From the NCBI RefSeq assembly GCF_001183545.1, contig NZ_KQ236688.1, positions 587,149-651,148 on the forward strand: 64,000 bases of DNA. Reading direction: 5' to 3'. Under the pieces are notes generated by a model. The model was given only the letters and a program-made list of their open reading frames with translations, was not told the DNA's origin and searched no databases. This stretch comes from Cellvibrio sp. pealriver. Lineage in GTDB: Bacteria; Pseudomonadota; Gammaproteobacteria; Pseudomonadales; Cellvibrionaceae. The position numbers and the translations under genes are program-made. Shown here one piece after another: positions 18,137-27,766 of the stretch (its first letter is position 1; every line of letters starts with the position of its first letter).

Positions 18137-19162
18137 GTGAAGCGCTCTTATACATTGTCAGATCTGGCAATCAAGCTTAATGCTGAAGTTGTCGGTGATC
18201 CATCGCATGAAATAATGGCGCTTTCAACATTGCAGTCAGCAACACCCAAAGATTTAAGTTTTATTGCTAATCCCGCATATAAAAAATTTCTCGCATCTAC
18301 GAAAGCTGGAGCCTTATTGGTTAACCCGGATTTTGCTAAAGAATACAGCGGGAACAAATTGATTGTAAAAAATCCATATCTTGCTTATGCACAGCTTTCT
18401 GCTGTTTTTGAAGTACTGCGTGCTCCCTATTCTGGAATTCATCCTACAGCGGTAGTTGGGGTTGATTGTCAGTTAGGTGAGGCGGTTTCTATTGGTGCCA
18501 ATGCTGTTATTGGTGATGGCGTTATTCTTGGCGATGGTGTTGTTATTGGCCCTGGCAGTTATGTTGGTAATGACAGTGTGGTTGGTAAAAACACGCGTCT
18601 GGCTGCCAATGTGAGTATTTATCACGGGGTAATTATTGGTGCTGATTGCATGTTACACAGTGGTTGTGTGATCGGTGCAGATGGTTTTGGATTTGCTCCA
18701 GATGCAGGAGGGTGGGTTAAGATCCATCAGTTGGGTGGAGTAAAAATAGGTAATAAAGTAGAAGTCGGGGCATGTACTTGCATTGATCGTGGTGCTCTCG
18801 ATGATACTGAAATTGCTGACGGTGCAATCATCGATAACCACGTGCAAATAGGCCACAATGTTCGCATTGGGCGCAATACTGCAATTGCTGCGCATACAGC
18901 AATTGCGGGCAGTACAATAATAGGTGCTAATTGCACGATAGCTGGTGCAGTTGCTATTGCCGGGCATTTAACTTTAGCTGATAAAGTTCATATCTCTGGC
19001 AAAAGTATGGTTTCTGCATCTATCAATGAACCTGGTTCTTATTCTTCCGGTACTCCTTTAGCACCAACAAAAGATTGGCGCAAAAATGCCGCGCGTTTTC
19101 GTCAATTGGATAACTTGGCTACACGCTTAATAAAACTCGAACGCACTCATGGTGCGGAATAA
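18137..19162 (+). CDS. lpxD: UDP-3-O-(3-hydroxyacyl)glucosamine N-acyltransferase
   Basis: Third step of lipid A synthesis, adding the N-linked hydroxyacyl chain. The 341-aa protein has the N-terminal uridine-binding domain (YTLSDLAIKLNAEVVGD) and then a long left-handed beta-helix of hexapeptide repeats from about residue 105. The catalytic His region is DNHVQIGHNVRIG. I start at the GTG at 18137; the ribosome-binding site is weak (AGG). The gene begins 16 bp after skp. Confidence 0.96.
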   Translation: MKRSYTLSDLAIKLNAEVVGDPSHEIMALSTLQSATPKDLSFIANPAYKKFLASTKAGALLVNPDFAKEYSGNKLIVKNPYLAYAQLSAVFEVLRAPYSGIHPTAVVGVDCQLGEAVSIGANAVIGDGVILGDGVVIGPGSYVGNDSVVGKNTRLAANVSIYHGVIIGADCMLHSGCVIGADGFGFAPDAGGWVKIHQLGGVKIGNKVEVGACTCIDRGALDDTEIADGAIIDNHVQIGHNVRIGRNTAIAAHTAIAGSTIIGANCTIAGAVAIAGHLTLADKVHISGKSMVSASINEPGSYSSGTPLAPTKDWRKNAARFRQLDNLATRLIKLERTHGAE

Positions 19163-19191
19163 ATTTTAATTGATTGCTTGGGGCTTGCACC

Positions 19192-19629
19192 ATGATGGAC
19201 GTTAACGAAATTCGCCAATACTTACCTCATCGTTATCCATTTTTGTTAGTGGATCGCGTTGTGGAGTTGATTGAGGGCGAATCAATTATCGCTTATAAAA
19301 ATATTACCGTTAACGAAGAGGTTTTTAATGGGCATTTCCCTCAAAGTCCTGTTTTCCCCGGTGTAATGATTATTGAAGCTATGGCTCAGGCGTCGGGGAT
19401 TCTGGGTTTCAAAACAATGAATAAAAAACCACAAGACGGTTCTATTTACTTGTTTGCCGGTGTTGATGATGTTCGTTTCAAACGTCAGGTTGTACCTGGT
19501 GATCGATTGCAGCTTGAATCACGTGTCATTTCAGAAAAGCGTGGTATTTGGAAATTCGAATGTAAAGCCAGTGTTGATGGCATATTAGCTGCCTCTGCAA
19601 CCATCCTCTGTGCAGACCGCAAACTCTAA
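19192..19629 (+). CDS. fabZ: 3-hydroxyacyl-ACP dehydratase FabZ
   Basis: Dehydrates beta-hydroxyacyl-ACP in fatty-acid elongation and competes with LpxA/LpxD for hydroxyacyl-ACP, which explains its place among the lpx genes. The 145-aa hot-dog-fold protein has [13 protein letters not shown], then [21 protein letters not shown] with the catalytic His and Glu. Two adjacent ATGs (19192, 19195) are possible starts. Confidence 0.98.
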   Translation: MMDVNEIRQYLPHRYPFLLVDRVVELIEGESIIAYKNITVNEEVFNGHFPQSPVFPGVMIIEAMAQASGILGFKTMNKKPQDGSIYLFAGVDDVRFKRQVVPGDRLQLESRVISEKRGIWKFECKASVDGILAASATILCADRKL

Positions 19630-19680
19630 TTGATCAAAAATAGTTGATCATCGATTGTTTTGAATAAGTGAGAGCCTACT

Positions 19681-20451
19681 TTGATAGATTCATCCGCAAT
19701 TATTCATCCCGACGCCAAGCTTGCTGCTGATGTGAAGATTGGTCCTTGGACAATAATTGGTCCCGATGTGGAAATTGGGGAGGGTTGTGTCATAGCTTCC
19801 CATGTTGTGTTGAAAGGCCCAACTAAAATTGGCAGGCATAACCGTATATATCAGTTCTCTACTATTGGTGAAGATACCCCTGATTTAAAATATAAGGGCG
19901 AACCAACGCGTCTGGTTATTGGCGATAACAATATCATCAGAGAAGGTGTGACTATTCATCGTGGCACCATACAAGATCGCAGTGAAACTACAATTGGCGA
20001 TAACAATCTATTAATGGCTTATGTTCACGTTGGCCATGACAGTGTTATTGGGAACAATTGTATCTTGGTAAATAACACTGCTCTGGCTGGGCATGTGCAT
20101 ATCGGTGATTGGGCAATTTTGAGTGGATTCACTCTTGTCCATCAGTTTTGCAAAATTGGCGCGCACAGTTTTTCAGGTATGGGCAGCGCGATTGGTAAGG
20201 ATGTGCCTGCATATATAATGGTGAATGGAAGTCCTGCTGAAGCGAAGAATATTAACGTCGAGGGGTTGCGTCGCCGTGGTTTTAGCAAAGATGAAATTGC
20301 ACTCTTGAGCAAGGCCTACAAAATTATTTATCGTCGCGGTTTGACATTAGATGAAGCTCTTGCAGAGTTGAATCCATTTGTTAATGATAGTCCTGCATTG
20401 CAAGTGCTAATCGATTCTCTTAATGCCTCGACGCGCGGTATTGTCCGTTAG
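19681..20451 (+). CDS. lpxA: UDP-N-acetylglucosamine acyltransferase
   Basis: First step of lipid A synthesis, O-acylation of UDP-GlcNAc by hydroxyacyl-ACP. The 256-aa protein is a left-handed beta-helix with catalytic His in YVHVGHDSVIG and a C-terminal helical cap. It apparently starts at a TTG (MIDSSAIIHPDAKLA) with GAGAG upstream; that start matches the family N-terminus and there is no ATG near it. A TTG start suggests modest translation of this committed step. Confidence 0.96.
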   Translation: MIDSSAIIHPDAKLAADVKIGPWTIIGPDVEIGEGCVIASHVVLKGPTKIGRHNRIYQFSTIGEDTPDLKYKGEPTRLVIGDNNIIREGVTIHRGTIQDRSETTIGDNNLLMAYVHVGHDSVIGNNCILVNNTALAGHVHIGDWAILSGFTLVHQFCKIGAHSFSGMGSAIGKDVPAYIMVNGSPAEAKNINVEGLRRRGFSKDEIALLSKAYKIIYRRGLTLDEALAELNPFVNDSPALQVLIDSLNASTRGIVR

Positions 20452-20506
20452 TGTTGTTTTACGGCTACTCCACGATTGTTATAACATCTAAAAAACGGAG
20501 GGCTGC

Positions 20507-21652
20507 ATGTCTGATCACATACATATAGGTATTGTTGTCGGAGAAGCCTCTGGCGATATTCTCGGTGCAGCTTTAATGCAAGAGCTGCGTAACCATTTCC
20601 CGAATGCTGAATTTTCTGGAATCGGCGGCCCTCGCATGTTGGCGCAAGGCTTTCATTCCTATTTTGCGCAAGACCGTCTCGCAGTGATGGGTTTGATTGA
20701 GCCACTCAAACGCTTGCCTGAATTATTGCGCATTCGTAAGTTTTTGCGCGATCACTTTATTGCAAATCCCCCAGCTGTATTTATTGGAATCGACTCACCT
20801 GATTTTACAATTTCTCTTGAGGCTGCGCTCAAGCAGAGTGGAATAAAAACTGTGCATTATGTGAGTCCATCGGTATGGGCTTGGCGACAAAAGCGTGTAC
20901 TGAAAATCGCTCGTGCCGTGGACTTGATGCTCACTCTGCTCCCATTTGAGGCAAAGTTTTATCACAAACATAATGTCCCCGTAGAGTTTGTCGGACATCA
21001 TCTGGCTGATGAAATTCCATTGGCTGTCGATAAAGTAGCAGCGCGCAAAGCTCTGGATTTACCTGAGGAGGGACGGATAGTTGCGCTTTTGCCGGGCAGT
21101 AGAGCCAGTGAGGTCGAGCGCATGGGTGAGTTGTTCATGCGTACTGCGGTTTATTGTCTTGAGCAAGATCCCAGTCTGCAATTTATTATCCCAGCCGCTA
21201 GCCCGGATCGTTATCGTCAGCTGCATATTGAGTTAAATGATTATGTTGATTTTCCCATTGAGCTTATTAATGGGCATTCTCATGAAGCTATGGCGGCAGC
21301 AGATGTCGTGCTACTTGCGTCGGGAACCGTAACGCTAGAAGCATTATTGTTGAAAAAGCCAATGGTTGTTGCTTATAAAATGGCACCGCTCACGTTTAAA
21401 ATTTTATCCTGGTTGGTAAAAACTCCCTGGGTTTCACTGCCGAATTTGCTTGCGCAAAAAATGTTGGTGCCAGAGTTGCTGCAAGACAAAGCAACTCCTG
21501 AGGCGTTAAGTGCAGCGATAATGAACTACTTTGAAAACCCTGATGATGCTATTGAGTTGGCTCAAACATTTATGCAGATGCACGGCGAATTAAAGCGTGA
21601 TGCCAGTGCCCGTGCCGCGGATGCTATTGCCAAACTAATCATTAAAAATTAA
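20507..21652 (+). CDS. lpxB: Lipid-A-disaccharide synthase
   Basis: GT19 glycosyltransferase joining UDP-diacylglucosamine and lipid X into the lipid A disaccharide at the inner membrane. The 381-aa protein has GEASGDILGAALMQEL, GIDSPDF, YVSPSVWAWRQKR, LPGSRASEV and ASGTVTLEALL. A strong GGAGG precedes the ATG. It lies 55 bp after lpxA. Confidence 0.98.
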   Translation: MSDHIHIGIVVGEASGDILGAALMQELRNHFPNAEFSGIGGPRMLAQGFHSYFAQDRLAVMGLIEPLKRLPELLRIRKFLRDHFIANPPAVFIGIDSPDFTISLEAALKQSGIKTVHYVSPSVWAWRQKRVLKIARAVDLMLTLLPFEAKFYHKHNVPVEFVGHHLADEIPLAVDKVAARKALDLPEEGRIVALLPGSRASEVERMGELFMRTAVYCLEQDPSLQFIIPAASPDRYRQLHIELNDYVDFPIELINGHSHEAMAAADVVLLASGTVTLEALLLKKPMVVAYKMAPLTFKILSWLVKTPWVSLPNLLAQKMLVPELLQDKATPEALSAAIMNYFENPDDAIELAQTFMQMHGELKRDASARAADAIAKLIIKN

Positions 21653-21685
21653 TTCTCACTTATTCAATATTGTACAGGTGCTGCA

Positions 21686-22294
21686 GTGCTAGAGCCTTTC
21701 GTCAGTGTTTATCAAGGATTCCTTTGTGCAGGTTGTGATGAGGTGGGGCGAGGGCCTTTAGCTGGTGATGTTGTCGCCGCTGCCGTTATTCTTGATCCCG
21801 ATAATCCAATTATTGGATTAGATGATTCAAAAAAACTGACTGAAAAAAAACGCGAACTGTTATTTGACGAGATACAACAAAAAGCAAAAAGTTGGTGTAT
21901 TGCACGAGCTTCTGTTTCAGAAATCGATAAAATTAATATTTTACAAGCCAGTTTGTTAGCAATGACCCGTGCTGTTCAAGGTTTACATATTCAGCCTGAG
22001 CATGTTCTGGTTGATGGTAATAAATTACCTAAATGGCATTATCCTGCTGAGGCAGTTGTTAAGGGCGATAGTCGTGTTGCTGCGATTAGTGCTGCATCCA
22101 TACTCGCCAAAGTAACGCGCGACCGTGAAATGATTGAACTGGATAAAATATATCCTGGATATGGTTTTGCCGATCATAAAGGATATCCCACCAAAGTTCA
22201 TATGGAAGCGTTGGATCGTTTAGGTATTACGCCTATACATCGAACATCCTATGCTCCTGTGAAATCCAAAATTGAACAAATAGCATTGTTTTAG
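21686..22294 (+). CDS. rnhB: Ribonuclease HII
   Basis: Removes ribonucleotides misincorporated into DNA and degrades RNA in RNA-DNA hybrids. The 202-aa protein has [18 protein letters not shown] with the first catalytic Asp-Glu, [20 protein letters not shown] and [21 protein letters not shown]. It starts at a GTG with AGGTG upstream. The lpxB-rnhB-dnaE order is conserved. Confidence 0.97.
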   Translation: MLEPFVSVYQGFLCAGCDEVGRGPLAGDVVAAAVILDPDNPIIGLDDSKKLTEKKRELLFDEIQQKAKSWCIARASVSEIDKINILQASLLAMTRAVQGLHIQPEHVLVDGNKLPKWHYPAEAVVKGDSRVAAISAASILAKVTRDREMIELDKIYPGYGFADHKGYPTKVHMEALDRLGITPIHRTSYAPVKSKIEQIALF

Positions 22295-22318
22295 CCCATT
22301 TATTTTTAGAAGTTAATT

Positions 22319-25300
22319 ATGCCAGCTGCTAATTTTGTCCATTTGCGCTTACACACCGAGTTCTCACTGAGCGATAGTTTGGTGCGAATAAAATCGTTAG
22401 TGAAACGTGTTGCTGAATTAAATATGCCTGCTTGCGCAATTACGGATCAGACAAATTTTTATGGGTTAATTAAGTTTTATAAGGCTGCACAAGGTGCAGG
22501 TATAAAACCCATTGCCGGGAGTGATTTTTGGATTGCCAGTAATGACTCAGAAGGAAAACCCACGCTGATTACTTTGTTGGCAATGAATGATAAGGGCTAC
22601 AAAAATATCATTGAATTAATTTCCCTGGCATGGCGACAAGGGCAGCAACAGGGCATAGCGTATCTGCAGCGTGATTGGATCGGCCGGCACAGTGAAGGTG
22701 TTATCGCACTGTCAGGTGGGAAATTGGGTGATATAGGAATGGCATTGCTGGGAGGGCGTAGTGCACAAGCGGGAGAATTGTTGCAAGCGTGGATGCAAGA
22801 GTTTCCCAACCGCTTTTATTTGGAATTGCAACGCACTGGCCGGGAAAACGATGAAAATTATTTGCATGCAGCGGTAGCTCTTGCGGCTGAGTTCAATTGT
22901 GCAGTAGTTGCCACCAATGATGTGCGTTTTCTTAAGCAAAGCGAATTTGAAGTGCATGAAGCACGTGTTTGCATCGGCGAGGGGCGCACACTGGATGATC
23001 CCCGCCGTGAGCGTCGCTACAGCGACCAGCAATATTTGCGCTCTGCCGAAGAAATGGCAGAGCTTTTTAGTGATATCCCGGAAGCTATTGTCAACACAAT
23101 TGAAATTGCCAAGCGCTGCACGATCAATATTCAAATGGGTAAATATTTTTTGCCTGAATATCCGGTGCCAGAAGGTTTAACTGAAGCAGAATTCTTTCGT
23201 CAAATTTCGCATAAAGGATTGGATGAACGGTTGGAGCGAATCCTTAATAAGTCCGCCGAGAATTATATGGAGCGGCGGAAGGTTTACGAAGACCGATTAA
23301 ATTTTGAATTGGACATTATTAACCAGATGGGTTTTCCTGGTTACTTCCTGATCGTGATGGACTTTATCCAGTGGGCAAAAGATCATGATATTCCTGTAGG
23401 TCCAGGTCGTGGATCGGGCGCAGGATCATTAGTTGCATATTCGTTGAAAATTACTGATCTTGACCCTCTGCAATACGATTTACTCTTCGAACGTTTTCTA
23501 AATCCCGAGCGGGTTTCCATGCCCGACTTTGATATCGATTTCTGTATGGATAACCGCGATAAGGTTATTTCATACGTTGCTGATAACTACGGACGTGATG
23601 CGGTTAGCCAGATTATTACCTTCGGTACTATGGCCGCAAAAGCGGTAGTGCGCGATGTGGCACGTGTACAAGGAAAATCTTACGGACTCGCTGATAAATT
23701 ATCAAAAATGATTCCTCCTACGCCGGGAATGACGCTTGCACAAGCATTGGAAGAAGAGCCGCAATTAAAAGAATTTATTGCAGTTGATGGCGATGCCGGT
23801 GAAATTTGGGAGATGGCAGTACAGCTCGAAGGTCTCACACGTAACGTTGGTAAACACGCCGGTGGTGTTGTTATTGCGCCGACAAAACTGACTGATTTTT
23901 CCCCACTGTATTGCGATGAAACCGGTAGTGGCCTTGTTACCCAATTTGATAAGGGTGATGTAGAAGAAGCGGGGCTTGTGAAATTTGACTTCCTCGGTTT
24001 ACGCACCCTGACTATTATCGATTGGGCGCGTATCATGATCGATAAACAGCGCCTAAAAAAAGGTGAGCCTCTCCTCGATATCAGTGCGATTCCGCTCGAT
24101 GATCCCGCTACATTCAAATTATTAAAACGTGCAGAGACTACTGCGGTATTCCAGTTGGAATCGCGCGGTATGAAAGATCTGATTAAGCGTTTGCAGCCTG
24201 ACAATATCGAAGATCTGATTGCACTGGTGGCGCTATTTCGTCCCGGCCCCTTGGAGTCGGGAATGGTGGACGACTTTATTAACCGTAAACACGGCCGCGC
24301 ACAAGTTGCTTATCCCGATGCAAAATTTCAACACCCAAGTTTAAAGCCGGTTTTGGAACCTACTTATGGTGTTATTGTTTATCAAGAACAAGTTATGCAA
24401 ATTGCGCAGGTGCTCGCGGGTTATACCTTGGGTGGTGCAGATATGTTGCGCCGTGCGATGGGTAAGAAAAAACCGGAAGAGATGGCCAAGCAGCGTGCTG
24501 TATTTGAAGAAGGCGCAAAAAATCAGGGTGTTGATCCGGAATTGGCGATTAAAATTTTTGACTTGGTGGAAAAATTTGCCGGTTATGGTTTTAACAAATC
24601 CCACTCAGCTGCTTACGCAATTGTTTCTTATCAAACGGCTTGGCTAAAAGCCCATTATCCAGCACATTTTATGGCGGCGACTATGTCGTCGGACATGGAC
24701 AAAACCGATAAGGTAGTTACCTTTATCGAAGAATGTCGCACCATGAAATTAAAATTGTTGCCGCCGGATGTTAACTCCGGCGAGTTTCATTTCACGGTGG
24801 ATGATGCAGGGCGAATTATTTATGGCTTGGGTGCTATTAAAGGCTTGGGTGAAGGGCCGGTTGAATCGATTATTGCAGCACGCAATGAAGGCGGCCCGTT
24901 TAAAGATTTATTTGATTTCTGTGCGCGTGTTGATCCGCGCAAAGTAAACAAGCGTGCGTTGGAAGCGATTATTCGTTCTGGTGCAGCGGATAGCTTGGGG
25001 CCAACTTACAATTCTGCCAACCATTTAATTGATCATGACCGTGCCGTTATGTTTTCTTCAATGAGCGAGGCGGTTAAAACGGCAGAGCAAGCTGCTGCAA
25101 ACTCCAATGCAGGCATGATGGACTTGTTTGGTGCTGTGATTGCAGAAGAGCAATCGAACAAAGATGTTTATGCAGATTTTCGTCGTACGCGTACGTGGAC
25201 AATGAAAGAGCGTCTACATGCTGAAAAAGAAACATTGGGTTTGTATCTTACCGGTCATCCAATTGATGAATACGAAACTGAATTAACACATTTGGTGAGT

Positions 25301-25852
25301 TCACGTATCGCCAATTTGAAACCGGAAAAGTCAGCGCAAACAATTTCCGGATTGGTTATTTCACAGCGTATCGTTAAAACCAAACGCGGCGATAACATGG
25401 CGATTCTAACATTGGATGACCGCACTGGTCGCATGGATGTCACCTTGTTTGCAGAAACGTTTAATAATGCGCGCGATGTGTTGGCAAAAGATGGATTGCT
25501 GGTAATCAATGGACAAGTTAGGTATGACGATTTTAGTGGCATGTTGAAAATGAGCGCTGAATCGGTGCGCTTGTTGGAGGATGTGCGACAGGAAAAAGTA
25601 CGGGAATTGTGGTTAGAGTTGGAGTCCGGCATCTTGCCTGCAAATTTTTCACGCGAACTGATGGATATGCTAGATCCTTATCGTCAATCACCTCAACAAG
25701 AAGCGCGTTGCGCCATTGTTGTTGATTATGTGCGTAGTGATGCGCGAGCGCAGTTGCGCTTCAGCAGTCAGTGGAATATCCGCCCGGAAGATGAATTGCT
25801 GCAGCGCTTGCGCGATAGTTATGGCAGGGCCAAAGTAAAATTGGTTTATTAA
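22319..25852 (+). CDS. dnaE: DNA polymerase III alpha subunit
   Basis: Catalytic subunit of the replicative polymerase. The 1177-aa protein has the N-terminal PHP domain (FVHLRLHTEFSLSDSL) and the palm catalytic motif PDFDIDFC with Asp403 and Asp405, matching E. coli numbering within two. The fingers include GPGRGSGAGSLVAYSL. Tandem HhH motifs, an OB-fold near residue 1010 (ISGLVISQRIV) and the C-terminal tau-binding region follow. Length is typical, with no disruption, and a terminator follows directly. Confidence 0.99.
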   Translation: MPAANFVHLRLHTEFSLSDSLVRIKSLVKRVAELNMPACAITDQTNFYGLIKFYKAAQGAGIKPIAGSDFWIASNDSEGKPTLITLLAMNDKGYKNIIELISLAWRQGQQQGIAYLQRDWIGRHSEGVIALSGGKLGDIGMALLGGRSAQAGELLQAWMQEFPNRFYLELQRTGRENDENYLHAAVALAAEFNCAVVATNDVRFLKQSEFEVHEARVCIGEGRTLDDPRRERRYSDQQYLRSAEEMAELFSDIPEAIVNTIEIAKRCTINIQMGKYFLPEYPVPEGLTEAEFFRQISHKGLDERLERILNKSAENYMERRKVYEDRLNFELDIINQMGFPGYFLIVMDFIQWAKDHDIPVGPGRGSGAGSLVAYSLKITDLDPLQYDLLFERFLNPERVSMPDFDIDFCMDNRDKVISYVADNYGRDAVSQIITFGTMAAKAVVRDVARVQGKSYGLADKLSKMIPPTPGMTLAQALEEEPQLKEFIAVDGDAGEIWEMAVQLEGLTRNVGKHAGGVVIAPTKLTDFSPLYCDETGSGLVTQFDKGDVEEAGLVKFDFLGLRTLTIIDWARIMIDKQRLKKGEPLLDISAIPLDDPATFKLLKRAETTAVFQLESRGMKDLIKRLQPDNIEDLIALVALFRPGPLESGMVDDFINRKHGRAQVAYPDAKFQHPSLKPVLEPTYGVIVYQEQVMQIAQVLAGYTLGGADMLRRAMGKKKPEEMAKQRAVFEEGAKNQGVDPELAIKIFDLVEKFAGYGFNKSHSAAYAIVSYQTAWLKAHYPAHFMAATMSSDMDKTDKVVTFIEECRTMKLKLLPPDVNSGEFHFTVDDAGRIIYGLGAIKGLGEGPVESIIAARNEGGPFKDLFDFCARVDPRKVNKRALEAIIRSGAADSLGPTYNSANHLIDHDRAVMFSSMSEAVKTAEQAAANSNAGMMDLFGAVIAEEQSNKDVYADFRRTRTWTMKERLHAEKETLGLYLTGHPIDEYETELTHLVSSRIANLKPEKSAQTISGLVISQRIVKTKRGDNMAILTLDDRTGRMDVTLFAETFNNARDVLAKDGLLVINGQVRYDDFSGMLKMSAESVRLLEDVRQEKVRELWLELESGILPANFSRELMDMLDPYRQSPQQEARCAIVVDYVRSDARAQLRFSSQWNIRPEDELLQRLRDSYGRAKVKLVY

Positions 25853-25870
25853 CACATGTGATGTAATTGA

Positions 25871-25896
25871 AAAGGCCGCAATACGCGGCCTTTTTT
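25871..25896 (+). terminator. Intrinsic terminator after dnaE
   Basis: AAAGGCCGC-AATAC-GCGGCC followed by TTTTTT, 18 bp past the dnaE stop. It separates dnaE from the CBS-domain gene. Confidence 0.9.
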
Positions 25897-26052
25897 ATTG
25901 ATCATTTGTTGGCTGTTGGTGACTGAGTGCTTGGCTTAGACATTGTTGATATAACTTTGCAGTGCTGAAAGATCTTTTCTGTCTCTTAAGGCTATTTTCA
26001 GCATCTACACTGTCATAGAAGGGTGTAAAAACTGAATGAGGAGTACAGTGAT

Positions 26053-26508
26053 ATGTCATCTATTCTCGTTAAAGATTTTATGCAGGCTAACGTACAGGCA
26101 ATTAAGGCGGACGCGAGTGTTCGCGATGTAGTTGAGCATTTGTGTAAATGGAATATTACTGGTGCGCCTGTAGTGGATGAGTCTCTGTGTGTAATCGGGT
26201 TTGTATCTGAGCAGGATTGTATGAAGGAAATGCTAAATAGTGCATTTTATGCGGAGGAATCCGCACCGGTGACCAGCATTATGCGGCGCGATGTCCTTTG
26301 TGTGAGCCCTGAAGCCAGTATTCTGGAAGTTGCTGAGACCATGTTAGGGAATAAGCCCAAAAACTATCCTGTAGTAGAGCAGGGTAAGTTGGTGGGGTTA
26401 ATTAACCGTCGTCATATTCTGGAAGCATTGAAATATCACAATGGTGCTTATTTCTCACCTGCCAGAGAGCGCCCCCAATTTTCATTGGTGCAGGATTCAT
26501 TGCAATAA
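26053..26508 (+). CDS. CBS-domain-pair protein
   Basis: A 151-aa protein made almost only of two CBS motifs (about residues 5-60 and 75-130), which usually bind adenosyl ligands. The first has SSILVKDFMQANVQAIKAD and GAPVVDESLCVIGFVSEQD; the second has VTSIMRRDVLCVSPEASI and NYPVVEQGKLVGLINRR. There is no attached enzyme or transporter domain, so it is probably a stand-alone sensor; target unknown. GAGGAG precedes the ATG. It sits between dnaE and accA as a separate unit, with a terminator before it and a hairpin after it. Confidence 0.9.
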   Translation: MSSILVKDFMQANVQAIKADASVRDVVEHLCKWNITGAPVVDESLCVIGFVSEQDCMKEMLNSAFYAEESAPVTSIMRRDVLCVSPEASILEVAETMLGNKPKNYPVVEQGKLVGLINRRHILEALKYHNGAYFSPARERPQFSLVQDSLQ

Positions 26509-26534
26509 CTACTGTGGATCCTGATACCCCTTAA

Positions 26535-26555
26535 CCAGAACCGCATTGGTTCTGG
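26535..26555 (+). terminator. Stem-loop after the CBS gene
   Basis: CCAGAACC-GCATT-GGTTCTGG is a perfect 8-bp stem 27 bp past the stop. The nearest T run (TTTT) is about 8 bases on, so termination would be weak. Confidence 0.45.
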
Positions 26556-26720
26556 CACCCCTCATTTTCACTGGAAAAGATCGACTAAATTGCTCTTTTC
26601 GCGTAAGGTAGCGACCCAATTGTGCTGCCTGTTAATATGGTCAGAAAAGCGCCAAATCAGGTGATTGCACTTACCCCATAAGTCAAAATGGTAGTTTCCT
26701 ACCCGGATCAAGAGCTCGCT

Positions 26721-27668
26721 ATGAATCTGAATTATCTGGATTTTGAACAGCCCATCGCCGAACTTGAAGGCAAGATTGAAGAGTTACAGCTGGTTGGTAA
26801 CAGTTCCGATGTGAACATCGCTGATGAAGTTGCCAAACTGCGTGAAAAGAGCACCAAGCTCACTGAAACTATTTATTCCAAACTGACGGCTTGGGACATC
26901 GTAAAAGTAGCCCGTCACCCTTTGCGTCCTTATACCTCTGATTATATTTCCCGTGTGTTTACCGATTTTGACGAGTTGCACGGCGACCGTCATTTTGGCG
27001 ATGATCGCGCGATTATTGGCGGTGTTGCCCGTTTGGATGGCAAACCAGTGATGGTGATCGGCGAAGAAAAAGGCCGCAGTGTGCATGAGAAAGTGATGCG
27101 CAACTTCGGGATGCCGAGACCTGAAGGTTATCGCAAGGCTCTGCGGTTGATGGAAATGGCTGAGCGTTTCAAGCTTCCGGTTCTGACCCTGATTGATACT
27201 CCCGGTGCATACCCCGGTATCGATTCGGAAGAGCGTGGTATTTCTGAATCGATTGCCCAAAACCTTGCCGTTATGTCTCGTTTGCGTACACCGATTATTT
27301 GTACTGTTATTGGCGAAGGCTCTTCAGGTGGTGCGCTGGCGATTGGTGTAGGCGACCACTTGAACATGCTGCAGTACTCTACTTATTTTGTGATCTCGCC
27401 AGAAGGTTGCGCCAACATCATTTGGAAAACCGTTGCCAAGGCGCCAGAAGCGGCTCAAGCAATGGGCGTTACCTCTAAAGTGCTTCAGGATTTGGGTATT
27501 GTGGATGAAACCATTCCTGAGCCATTGGGTGGTGCGCATCGTAATGTGGATGAGATGGCGAAAAAACTGCAGGAGCGTTTGGTGGCGCAAGTGGATCGTT
27601 TGAGTAAAGAGCCAATTGATGCACTATTGGAGCGTCGTTATCAACGTCTGATGAGTTATGGCAACTAA
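26721..27668 (+). CDS. accA: Acetyl-CoA carboxylase carboxyltransferase subunit alpha
   Basis: With AccD, transfers CO2 from carboxybiotin to acetyl-CoA, the committed step of fatty-acid synthesis. The 315-aa protein begins [19 protein letters not shown], as in E. coli AccA, with crotonase-fold motifs [22 protein letters not shown] and [17 protein letters not shown] start at the ATG at 26721; an 11-residue extension from 26688 lacks homology. accA just after dnaE is conserved. Confidence 0.98.
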   Translation: MNLNYLDFEQPIAELEGKIEELQLVGNSSDVNIADEVAKLREKSTKLTETIYSKLTAWDIVKVARHPLRPYTSDYISRVFTDFDELHGDRHFGDDRAIIGGVARLDGKPVMVIGEEKGRSVHEKVMRNFGMPRPEGYRKALRLMEMAERFKLPVLTLIDTPGAYPGIDSEERGISESIAQNLAVMSRLRTPIICTVIGEGSSGGALAIGVGDHLNMLQYSTYFVISPEGCANIIWKTVAKAPEAAQAMGVTSKVLQDLGIVDETIPEPLGGAHRNVDEMAKKLQERLVAQVDRLSKEPIDALLERRYQRLMSYGN

Positions 27669-27720
27669 ATCATAAAAACTACGCCAGAAAAAATTACGTC
27701 ATAAAAACTGGCTCCATAAA

Positions 27721-27751
27721 AAAACCGCTGACATACATCAGCGGTTTTTTT
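27721..27751. terminator. Bidirectional intrinsic terminator between accA and ygiQ
   Basis: AAAACCGCTGA-CATACA-TCAGCGG followed by seven T, with an A tract on the other side. It therefore serves both accA (plus) and the convergent ygiQ (minus). Confidence 0.9.
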
Positions 27752-27766
27752 ATGGGCGATTCAATG

